This document shows positions 1 to 6,656 of a stretch of 13,389 bases of DNA, piece by piece. The notes beneath the pieces were generated by a model. That model searched no databases and was not told the origin of the DNA. It saw only the letters and a program-made list of their open reading frames with translations. Origin of the DNA: an uncultured Clostridia bacterium (GTDB taxonomy: Bacteria > Bacillota > Clostridia > Christensenellales > UBA1242). The stretch is taken from positions 1-13,389 of the forward strand of contig CANQRC010000027.1 in assembly GCA_947626155.1 (NCBI GenBank). Direction: 5' to 3'. The number at the start of each line of letters is the position of its first letter. The first letter of the stretch is position 1. Position numbers and translations under genes: made by a program.

Positions 1-164
1 GCTGTCATGTTGAGCAAGGCGAAACATCTCAAAGTGGTTGAGATTCTTCATTGCGCTTACGCTCCATTCAGAATGACAGCAAGGGGAGAACAGCGGGGAG
101 GTGTTTCAGGGTGAGATTCTTCGATTCGTTCAGAATGACAGCAGAGAGGCGGCAGAATGACAGC
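1..164. repeat. Cluster of intergenic palindromic repeat copies
   Basis: This gene-free stretch holds several degenerate copies of the repeat also seen inside the str operon. A forward arm lies at 1-30 (GCTGTCATGTTGAGCAAGGC... ending in CATCTC). Reverse-oriented arms lie at 40-80 and 113-142 (GAGATTCTTC... ending in CAGAATGACAGC), and a short remnant AGAATGACAGC at 154-164. Forward and reverse arms could fold into an imperfect hairpin in RNA. The cluster sits just past the 3' end of the minus-strand gene, where it could act as a transcript end; that role is inference. The left edge of the window may cut off more copies. Confidence 0.75.
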
Positions 165-168
165 GGAG

Positions 169-555
169 TTACTTGCCCAAAAAGGTTTCTACTGCTTTCT
201 TTTCGTCGGTTATGGCATCGTCCAAAAGGGCGGTGGCGTTTACCCAAAACAAATAGTCAGACATTGATGTTCTTTTATCTTCCATTGCGGCGGAAACTGT
301 GTTCTTTTGCGCCTTAAGAGCCATATCTTTTGTTATTTCATAGAAGTCTGTTGTAAGCAGTTTTAAAAACTCTTCATTGCTGACATAAAAATTTATTGGC
401 GCTTTGTCGAAGGCTTTAAATGTTAGGATTTTGCTCATGTTTGGTAGAAATCCTGCTGTGCCGGTGGCGACAATTGGGATGTCGCTTACGCTGACAAGCG
501 TTTTGCCCTGTTTGAAATTTTCTTCGGTCAGTTGATTGTCAAGTCTTTTTAACAT
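169..555 (-). CDS. Hypothetical protein, 128 aa
   Basis: I do not recognise this protein. It is small, charged and apparently cytoplasmic: there is no signal peptide and no clear membrane segment, although residues about 21-40 are hydrophobic and glycine-containing (VSVSDIPIVATGTAGFLPNM). It begins MLKRLDNQLTEENF and ends in a lysine- and acid-rich helical tail (DEKKAVETFLGK). The start is well supported: an AGGAGGG ribosome site lies at 559-565 (minus-strand sense) before the ATG at 555, and a TTGACA/TAAAAT promoter lies further upstream. Good expression signals argue that it is a real gene despite lacking a known family. It is divergent from pcrA and shares the short intergenic region with it, and its 3' end abuts the repeat cluster at 1-164. 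Function cannot be assigned. Confidence 0.8.
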   Translation of the reverse strand: MLKRLDNQLTEENFKQGKTLVSVSDIPIVATGTAGFLPNMSKILTFKAFDKAPINFYVSNEEFLKLLTTDFYEITKDMALKAQKNTVSAAMEDKRTSMSDYLFWVNATALLDDAITDEKKAVETFLGK

Positions 556-577
556 ATTCCCTCCTAAAATCTAACAA

Positions 578-606
578 ATTTTAGCACATAAAAACGCATA
601 TGTCAA
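578..606 (-). promoter_or_regulatory. Vegetative promoter of the 128-aa gene
   Basis: Read on the minus strand, a perfect -35 TTGACA (606-601) and a -10 TAAAAT (583-578) are separated by 17 bases, with a TG one base upstream of the -10 (extended -10). The expected transcription start is near 571, about 15 bases before the ATG, leaving room for the AGGAGGG ribosome site. Confidence 0.85.
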
Positions 607-635
607 TAGCAAAAATTAAAACTTTTTTGAAGTGC

Positions 636-664
636 TTGGAAAATATTTTTTTGTGTGTTAAAAT
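636..664 (+). promoter_or_regulatory. Promoter of pcrA-ligA, extended -10
   Basis: TTGGAA at 636-641 and TAAAAT at 659-664 are spaced 17 bases apart, with TG at 656-657 giving an extended -10. The predicted start is about 670-672, which coincides with the pcrA ATG at 672. No Shine-Dalgarno sequence is visible before that ATG, so the message may be leaderless. The promoter is back-to-back with that of the 128-aa gene; the two -35 elements are about 30 bases apart. Confidence 0.65.
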
Positions 665-671
665 AGAAAAT

Positions 672-2792
672 ATGAAAGACTATGACCTCTCATCACTGAA
701 CGAAGAACAACAAAAAGCCCTCGTCGAAACAGACGGGGTTGTTTTGGTCACTGCCGGGGCAGGAAGCGGAAAAACGTGCCTTTTGACCCACAGGATTTGT
801 TATTTAATAAAAGAAAAGGGTATTTCGCCCTATAATATTCTTGCCATAACCTTTACAAACAAGGCCACAAACGAGATGAGAGAGCGAATTTCGCGGATGT
901 GCGACTGCACAATGTGGATTTCCACGTTTCACTCTATGTGCGTGAGGATTTTGAGGGAGAACATAGAAAGACTTGATGGCTACACAAGAAATTTCACCAT
1001 AATTGACGAGGCGGACAGGGACAAAATTTTGAAAGAGCGCCTCAAAAAATATGAACTTGACGAAGAGGAGTGTTCTAAGGTGGCAAAGCACCTTGAAAAC
1101 ATAAAAAACAAGGGGCTTGACATTGACGAATATTTTGAGGAGCTAAAAAAGTTTGACCGAAATCCAAACATAAAATATTATGAAAAAATTTGCTTTGAAT
1201 ATGAAGACTTTTTGCACAAAAACAACGCGCTGGATTTTGACGACCTTTTAAACAAAACGCTTTTTCTCTTTCACAACTACAAAGATGTTTTGTTTTATTA
1301 TTCAAACCGCTTTCAATACATTTTGGTGGACGAATTTCAGGACACAAACCTTGTTCAATATAAACTTGTAAAACTGCTCTCATCCGTTCACGGAAACCTG
1401 TTTGTTGTGGGGGATGAGGACCAGTGCATTTATTCTTGGCGCGGGGCGAATTTTGAGAACATCTTCAACCTTAAAAAGGACTTTCCAGACCTGAAAATTT
1501 TTAAACTTGAACGCAATTATCGCTCCACGAAGAACATTTTGAACCTTGCAAACAACGTGATCAGGAACAACCGAGAGCGCCTCAACAAAAACCTTTGGAC
1601 AAAAAAGGAAGAGGGCGCAGGGCCGGTGGTGTATAACGCCTTTGACGAGCGCGACGAGGCAATGTTTGTGGCAAAGACTATTGAGGACCTTGTCAGCGAG
1701 GGCTACCGCTATGAGGATTTTGCCGTTTTGATGCGCGTCAACGCGCTTTCAAGGAACATTGAAGAGGGGCTTATGTCCTTTCAAATCCCTTACAAAATTT
1801 ACGGCGGCTTTAAGTTTTACGAGCGCGCCGAAATCAAGATGATTTTGGCTTATCTTTCCATTTTTACAAATGAAAAAGACGAAATCTCACTTTTGAAGGC
1901 TATAAACTTCCCTAAGCGCGGAATTGGCGAGGCCGCAATTGCCGGCTTGAGGCAAGAGGCAGGGGAGCAGACGCTTCTAGAATACCTGCTTTCGGACAAG
2001 TTTGAGTTTTCTAAATATCACACAAAACTTTTTAAATTTGTCGCGGCAATAAAAGAACTTAAAAAGTTGAAAAACACGCTTTCTCTGCCAGATTTTGTGG
2101 GCGAAGTGGTCAAAAAATTCGACATTTTGAGGGCATATGCTGGCAAGGACGACGAGAGCCTAAACAAACTTGCAAACATTGACAGCCTTCTTTCAAGTGT
2201 CAAGGAATTTTCTGACGAGACCGAAGGCGCAACGCTTGAAGACTTTTTGGCTTTTGTCATGCTGAAATCTGACAGCGACAACATTCAAGAGGGCGGAGTG
2301 GTAACGGTTTCCACAATTCACTCTGTGAAGGGGCTGGAATTTAAAGTTGTGTTTGTGATTGGCCTTGAAGAGGGGATTTTTCCGCTTGCAAGGGCCTCTT
2401 TTAACGCAAGCGAAATGGAAGAAGAGAGGCGGCTTATGTATGTGGCAATCACGCGCGCTGAAGAGAGGATTTTTTTGACTTACACCGCCAAAAGATATAT
2501 GTATGGAAAGTCAGACTATCGCACGCCAAGCAAGTTTTTATCTGAACTTGGCATTGTTGACAAAAAGAAGACAAAAGTCATCTCAAACGACTTTGTGGAG
2601 GCGGAAAAACAGGATGTTTTTGATAGCGGATTTTGCATTGGCGACCACGTCACGCACCTGCGTTTTGGAAGAGGAATTATTGTCAATATTTCTGACGACG
2701 GGCTTGTGGCAGACATAAATTTTGAGGATTTTGGAGTGAAAAGCTTGATGCTGAATATGGCAAAACTTGAAAAGGAGGACGAGGATGATTGA
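672..2792 (+). CDS. pcrA: ATP-dependent DNA helicase PcrA/UvrD
   Basis: This is a superfamily 1A 3'-5' DNA helicase that translocates on single strands using ATP, acting in nucleotide excision repair, displacement of RecA and transcription-replication conflicts. Visible in the 706-residue protein are the Q-motif (LNEEQQKAL, about 9-17), Walker A AGAGSGKT (28-35), motif Ia ITFTNKAT, motif II VDEFQDTN (219-226), motif III GDEDQCIYSWRGA (247-259), motif IV NYRST, motif V TIHSVKGLEF (548-557) and motif VI VAITRAEER (591-599). The C-terminal 50 residues (GDHVTHLRFGRGIIVNI...) match the Tudor-like tail by which PcrA contacts RNA polymerase. I chose ATG 672 because homologues begin about ten residues before LNEEQ. 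The in-frame ATG at 600 adds 24 unrelated residues and would lie upstream of the promoter. The length is slightly below the usual 720-740. The 3' end overlaps ligA. Confidence 0.96.
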   Translation: MKDYDLSSLNEEQQKALVETDGVVLVTAGAGSGKTCLLTHRICYLIKEKGISPYNILAITFTNKATNEMRERISRMCDCTMWISTFHSMCVRILRENIERLDGYTRNFTIIDEADRDKILKERLKKYELDEEECSKVAKHLENIKNKGLDIDEYFEELKKFDRNPNIKYYEKICFEYEDFLHKNNALDFDDLLNKTLFLFHNYKDVLFYYSNRFQYILVDEFQDTNLVQYKLVKLLSSVHGNLFVVGDEDQCIYSWRGANFENIFNLKKDFPDLKIFKLERNYRSTKNILNLANNVIRNNRERLNKNLWTKKEEGAGPVVYNAFDERDEAMFVAKTIEDLVSEGYRYEDFAVLMRVNALSRNIEEGLMSFQIPYKIYGGFKFYERAEIKMILAYLSIFTNEKDEISLLKAINFPKRGIGEAAIAGLRQEAGEQTLLEYLLSDKFEFSKYHTKLFKFVAAIKELKKLKNTLSLPDFVGEVVKKFDILRAYAGKDDESLNKLANIDSLLSSVKEFSDETEGATLEDFLAFVMLKSDSDNIQEGGVVTVSTIHSVKGLEFKVVFVIGLEEGIFPLARASFNASEMEEERRLMYVAITRAEERIFLTYTAKRYMYGKSDYRTPSKFLSELGIVDKKKTKVISNDFVEAEKQDVFDSGFCIGDHVTHLRFGRGIIVNISDDGLVADINFEDFGVKSLMLNMAKLEKEDEDD

Positions 2793-4746
2793 CGAGAAAG
2801 TGAAAGATGAGATGAGGCAGCTTATTGACAAGATAAATCTTTATAACTATCACTATTACACTTTGGACAACCCTATTGTGTCCGACAAAGAATATGACGA
2901 GTTGTATTATAGATTGGTTGACCTTGAAAACCAATACAACTTTGTTTTTCCAAACTCTCCAACGCAGCGAGTGGGGGATGTTGTGCTTAAAAATTTTACA
3001 AAACACAAGCACGAATTTAGGCTTTACAGCCTTTCGAAGGTGAGGGATTTTGACGACCTTGAAAAGTGGGTGGCGGACATGAGAAAGTTCGACCCGTCCA
3101 CCAATTTTGCGCTGGAATATAAATATGACGGGCTTCAACTTGTTTTGGAATATGAAAACGGGCTTTTTGTCAGGGCGACGACACGCGGCGACGGCAATAT
3201 TGGCGAGGATGTTTCGCTTCAAGTTAAAACAATTCAGGCCGTTCCACTGAAAATCAGCTACACGGGCAGGCTGATTGTTCAGGGCGAGGGTATGATGACA
3301 AAATCTGCGCTTAAACAATACAACAAAACCGCCGAAATTCCGCTGAAAAACGCTCGAAATGGTGTTGCCGGCGCAATAAGAAACCTCGACCCCAAAGAGA
3401 CGGCAAAAAGAAAACTTGACTTCTTTTGCTATTCCATAATTTTTTGCGAGAAAAAGTTTAAAACCCAAGAGGAAATGCACGAATTTTTGATTGAAAACAA
3501 GTTTAACGTGGGGAATTTTTTCCATATTTGCAAAACTGCCGAGGAGATTGAGAAATTTATATTGGAAGTTGGAGAAAAGAAATCTCGCCTTGAAATTGAC
3601 ATTGACGGAATGGTGATTAAGGTGAATAATGTCTCCGTGCGTGAGGAAATTGGCTGGACAAACAAGTTCCCAAAGTGGGCAATGGCGTTTAAGTTTGAGG
3701 CGGAAGAGGTTTCAACCATGTTGAAAGATGTGATTTGGCAGGTTGGAAGAAGCGGAAAGGTGTCTCCAACTGCAATTTTAGAGCCGGTTGAACTAGCCGG
3801 CGCAACAATCTCGCGCGCAACGCTAAACAACATTGAAGATATAAGAAAAAAAGATGTTTATGTGAACAGCCGCGTTTTCATCAGGCGAAGCAACGAGGTC
3901 ATTCCAGAAGTTTTGGGCTTGGCGGAAAAATATGACAACTCTAAAAAAATTGAAGAGCCAAAAACTTGCCCTTGTTGCGGCAGCGAACTTGTCAAAAAAG
4001 GGCCACTTATTTTTTGCCCAAATCACGACGGCTGCAAAGAGCAAATTGTCAGCAGGCTCACCCACTTTGTTAGCCGCGAGGCGTTTAACATTGAGGGCGT
4101 CTCGGAAAAGACAATAATTCAACTTTATGAAGATTTGTCTCTTCGCCACTTTTCCGATCTTTACAAATTGACCAAAGAGGAACTTATCAATTTGGAAAAA
4201 TTTCAAGAAAAAAAGGCGGAAAATCTGTTAAAAAGCCTTGAAAAAAGCAAAAAAATTGAATTTTCACGCTTTTTGTATGGAATTGGCATAAGCGAAGTGG
4301 GAATTAAAACCGCCCGTGACCTTGCCAAAAACTTTAAAACATTGGAAAATCTTCAAAATGCCACTTTTGAGCAGATTGATGAAATTGAGGACATTGGCGA
4401 GATTATTGCCCAAAATATTTTTGACTTTTTCAAAAATGAAGACAACTTAAAAGAGATTGAAAGGCTGTTTGATGTGGGCGTTGAGATTTTAAGCGAAAGC
4501 GGTCCGCAGTCGGAAAAATTTAAGGGGCTTAATTTTGTTTTGACGGGCACACTTGAAAATTATAGCCGAAGCGAAATGACAAAAATCATTGAAGAAAATG
4601 GTGGAAAGACCTCTTCCTCAGTTTCAAAAAACACCAATTTTGTGCTTGCGGGTGCGGAGGCGGGCAGCAAACTTGACAAAGCCAAAGCCCTTGGCGTGAA
4701 AATTATTTCGGAAGCGGAAATCTTGAAAATGCTTGAAGAAGATTAA
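2785..4746 (+). CDS. ligA: NAD-dependent DNA ligase LigA
   Basis: LigA seals 5'-phosphate/3'-hydroxyl nicks using NAD+ during replication and repair. The 653-residue order is complete: domain Ia (Y-HYYTLDNPIVSDKEYDEL, about 24-40, binding NMN), SPTQRVG (58-64), the adenylated lysine K113 in KYDG, TRGDG (133-137), QGEG with E168, R191 and R199, DGMVIKVN (274-281), PKWAMAFKF (296-304), OB fold, a zinc finger with C395, C398, C411 and C417, helix-hairpin-helix repeats (about 435-555) and a BRCT domain (about 578-650). The start at 2785 is set by AAAGGAGG at 2771-2778, six bases before ATG; an upstream in-frame ATG at 2767 lacks a ribosome site. It overlaps pcrA by eight bases, implying translational coupling. 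Some usually conserved stretches differ: QGEG for RGEV and NARNGVAGAIR for NPRNAAAGSLR. Confidence 0.96.
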   Translation: MIDEKVKDEMRQLIDKINLYNYHYYTLDNPIVSDKEYDELYYRLVDLENQYNFVFPNSPTQRVGDVVLKNFTKHKHEFRLYSLSKVRDFDDLEKWVADMRKFDPSTNFALEYKYDGLQLVLEYENGLFVRATTRGDGNIGEDVSLQVKTIQAVPLKISYTGRLIVQGEGMMTKSALKQYNKTAEIPLKNARNGVAGAIRNLDPKETAKRKLDFFCYSIIFCEKKFKTQEEMHEFLIENKFNVGNFFHICKTAEEIEKFILEVGEKKSRLEIDIDGMVIKVNNVSVREEIGWTNKFPKWAMAFKFEAEEVSTMLKDVIWQVGRSGKVSPTAILEPVELAGATISRATLNNIEDIRKKDVYVNSRVFIRRSNEVIPEVLGLAEKYDNSKKIEEPKTCPCCGSELVKKGPLIFCPNHDGCKEQIVSRLTHFVSREAFNIEGVSEKTIIQLYEDLSLRHFSDLYKLTKEELINLEKFQEKKAENLLKSLEKSKKIEFSRFLYGIGISEVGIKTARDLAKNFKTLENLQNATFEQIDEIEDIGEIIAQNIFDFFKNEDNLKEIERLFDVGVEILSESGPQSEKFKGLNFVLTGTLENYSRSEMTKIIEENGGKTSSSVSKNTNFVLAGAEAGSKLDKAKALGVKIISEAEILKMLEED

Positions 4747-4758
4747 AACTTAAAACAT

Positions 4759-4790
4759 CCTTTTGGCATAAATAAAGCCAAAGGGGTTTT
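4759..4790 (+). promoter_or_regulatory. Hairpin containing the sigma gene's ribosome site
   Basis: CCTTTTGGC (4759-4767) pairs with GCCAAAGGG (4777-4785) through nine base pairs, one of them G-U, around a nine-base loop. The 3' arm AAAGGGG is the only plausible Shine-Dalgarno for the ATG at 4791, and TTTT (4787-4790) follows directly. It can be read as a weak intrinsic terminator after ligA, as a structure hiding the ribosome site, or as both. Either reading would lower expression of the downstream gene relative to ligA. Confidence 0.6.
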
Positions 4791-6374
4791 ATGACAAAAA
4801 ACAATCAAATAAATTTGTGGGAGGACTTGCCGCCTGCTTTGTCAAGCGCAGAAACTTGCGCCTTGATTAGGGAGGGCAGCGAAGAATCACTTGAAAAAGC
4901 GGTTTTGGGCAATTTGAGGCTTGTTCGGGCAATTGTGTCGCGAAGAGTTGAAAATTTGCAGCAAGGCGACATATCAATTGCATCTCAAGAGGACCTTGAA
5001 GAAGAGTGTGTTTTTGTTTTGATGAAATGTGTTAGGTGTTTTGACCCCGACAGAGGCATCGCTTTTTCAACCTTTGTCTCACACGGGATATTAAACATTT
5101 TGGCAATGGAATATCGCAGGCAGAACAGCAGGCCAAAATCCATAAGTTTGGATGATAAAATTAAGGGAAGTGGCAGGCGAGACGAAGACGGCGTTGCTGT
5201 TTGCGAAACCCTTTCTGATGCAGACTTTACAAATGACAAATTTGAGGATATTCTTGACAGCCTTTTTATAAATACAAAAGTAATACCTCTTCTCTCTAGG
5301 ATGGAGAGGGAGATTTTTATTGATTATTATAAAAACGAGAAGTCAAGAGAAGAGATTGCCATAAAAAACAATATGGTAAGAACAAATGTGACAAGATATT
5401 TGAAAAAAGCCATGCAAAAAGTTAAGAGGATGGCGGAACATGGCATTTCTGAAGAGGATTTGGCTTTGAGAAAAATTTCTCTTGGAAGTGGTTGCATGGG
5501 CGAGTTTGAAAGAAAAAGAGCAATTTTAAAAAAATATGGCGAGGACTTTTTGCGAAAGCGTTTTTTGTATAAGTTAACACCTGCGCAGGCGACCATATTT
5601 AAAAGTGCGTTCTTGAATTTTTATGGACAGCAAAAAAAACTAATTTCTATTGAAACGGGCTATAGAACAAACTATATTGAAAAAGAAAGTGAAAAAATTT
5701 ATAAAATTTTGCAGGAGACGGAAAAAGAGCTTTTAAAGGAAAAAGAAGAATTTGACAAACTTCCAATTTTAAAAGAGCCGTCCAAGAATGTTCGAATGGC
5801 ACAAATGCTTGTGGAAAAACACGGCGGAAAGGCGTTTTTGTGGAAATATTTTGTTCCAATTCTTAAAAAAGACGACAAAAAATTATTTATTACAAGAATT
5901 TTAAACTATGACGGAAGTTTGTCTGACAGCGAAATTGCCAAGTCTCTGGAAATGACTCCTAAATCATTCAGGAAAAACACGCTGAGGCTTGTTGACAAGA
6001 TGGAAAATATGGATTTTGAACTTTTAAACGAACTTATTGACAACTCTTTGCAAAGGAATTATGAATTTGATATTGACCTCGACAAGGTGAAGGAAAGGAA
6101 ACAATTTTTGCAGAGGCATGGTGCAAAAACGGACATCATCAAGCAGTTTAAGCCAACGCTTGTTGATAAAGAGAAAAAACTGCTGGAAGACTTTTACCTC
6201 TTTCCTATTTATATAAGGGACGAGGATTATGAGAAACAACAAGGCTGGGAGGCGGGCTCTTTTAAGGCAACGGAAAATTCTATTAGGGCAAAATTGGAAG
6301 ATTTTAACTTCGAAAAAGACCAAAAAGGCTCGCGTAGAACTCAGGGCGCCCCAAAAACAGCCGAAAAATCTTAA
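4791..6374 (+). CDS. Sigma-70-family factor with repeated C-terminal extension
   Basis: Residues about 20-215 look like a small sigma-70-type factor that would direct RNA polymerase to promoters. Region 1.2/2.1 is seen in LEKAVLGNLRLVRAIVSRRV, region 2.2-2.4 in EDLEEECVFVLMKCVRCFDP followed by GIAFSTFVSHGILNILAMEYRRQ (to about 111), and region 4 with a helix-turn-helix at about 165-214 (LLSRMEREIFIDYY...REEIAIKNNMVRTNVTRYLKKAMQKV). Region 3 is not recognisable. Unusually, about 310 residues follow. They contain three mutually similar modules at about 239-309, 333-405 and 433-504, each opening with a basic helix (RKRAILKKYG, RMAQMLVEKHG, ERKQFLQRHG) and ending in a segment resembling region 4. 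The C-terminus is basic and disordered-looking. The gene lies in the same direction as pcrA-ligA, 44 bases after ligA, with no promoter seen, so co-transcription is likely. The sigma identity is well supported; the target promoters and the role of the extension are unknown. Confidence 0.78.
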   Translation: MTKNNQINLWEDLPPALSSAETCALIREGSEESLEKAVLGNLRLVRAIVSRRVENLQQGDISIASQEDLEEECVFVLMKCVRCFDPDRGIAFSTFVSHGILNILAMEYRRQNSRPKSISLDDKIKGSGRRDEDGVAVCETLSDADFTNDKFEDILDSLFINTKVIPLLSRMEREIFIDYYKNEKSREEIAIKNNMVRTNVTRYLKKAMQKVKRMAEHGISEEDLALRKISLGSGCMGEFERKRAILKKYGEDFLRKRFLYKLTPAQATIFKSAFLNFYGQQKKLISIETGYRTNYIEKESEKIYKILQETEKELLKEKEEFDKLPILKEPSKNVRMAQMLVEKHGGKAFLWKYFVPILKKDDKKLFITRILNYDGSLSDSEIAKSLEMTPKSFRKNTLRLVDKMENMDFELLNELIDNSLQRNYEFDIDLDKVKERKQFLQRHGAKTDIIKQFKPTLVDKEKKLLEDFYLFPIYIRDEDYEKQQGWEAGSFKATENSIRAKLEDFNFEKDQKGSRRTQGAPKTAEKS

Positions 6375-6392
6375 ATTAAATGTTAAAAATGC

Positions 6393-6421
6393 TTGACTTT
6401 TGTTTTCTATATAAGTATAAT
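6393..6421 (+). promoter_or_regulatory. Strong vegetative promoter of the str operon
   Basis: TTGACT (6393-6398) and a perfect TATAAT (6416-6421) are separated by 17 bases. The expected start is near 6428, about 230 bases upstream of rpsL, so it makes a long untranslated leader or a separate small RNA. It begins only 18 bases after the sigma-like gene's stop codon. Confidence 0.85.
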
Positions 6422-6427
6422 GAGCAT

Positions 6428-6600
6428 AGTGTTTCGTTGTCGGAAACCTTGCTTAAAAAATAAGCATAAACAAACAACAGGTGGCGAGCCTTCGTTTCAC
6501 CGATTTGTGCAGATTTGCTCAAAGTCATTGAGAAGATGATTGTGTTGTTCGTGTTTAAAAACAAGCATTTTTCATTGACGCGAAATCTCGCGTCATTTTT
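6428..6600 (+). ncRNA. Structured leader or small RNA before rpsL
   Basis: About 170 bases between the promoter and a terminator hairpin contain no convincing reading frame but many complementary arms. GTTTC/GAAAC pair at 6431-6447. TGCTTA/TAAGCA pair at 6450-6466 around AAAAA. A 13-pair helix joins 6467-6479 to 6543-6557 with only a two-base bulge, enclosing 63 bases with minor hairpins such as TCAT/ATGA at about 6525-6538. The terminator follows at 6576-6600. I do not recognise a known RNA family. It could be an attenuator leader for the ribosomal protein operon or an independent small RNA. Confidence 0.5.
6576..6600 (+). terminator. Intrinsic terminator/attenuator upstream of rpsL
   Basis: TGACGCGA (6576-6583) pairs perfectly with TCGCGTCA (6588-6595) around the loop AATC and is followed by six T's (6596-6601). 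It lies after the str promoter and 56 bases before the rpsL start, with no clear promoter after it, so rpsL transcription probably has to read through it. It may also stop read-through from the sigma-like gene. Confidence 0.8.
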
Positions 6601-6656
6601 TATGACAAATCTATTCAAGATTTAAAACTAGAAAATCTAAACAAAAGGAGAAAGGT

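Noticed and set aside
51..317. Plus-strand open frame across the left repeats
   Set aside because: It runs through repeat arms and then antisense to the better supported 128-aa gene, with no ribosome site.
600..671. Upstream in-frame ATG that would lengthen pcrA by 24 residues
   Set aside because: The added residues do not resemble the PcrA start, there is no ribosome site, and the stretch covers the predicted promoter.
2683..3525. Long open frame (280 codons) antisense to pcrA and ligA
   Set aside because: It lies wholly opposite two clear genes, its protein has no recognisable motif, and it has no convincing ribosome site.
6428..6600. 6S RNA, SRP RNA or another known small RNA
   Set aside because: The size would suit 6S RNA, but I could not find its long rod with a central bubble, nor the SRP loop motifs. 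I left it unnamed.
6575..6603. Second promoter for rpsL (TTGACG at 6575-6580)
   Set aside because: The -35-like letters are part of the terminator stem, and the sequence 17 bases on (TTTTAT) is a poor -10.
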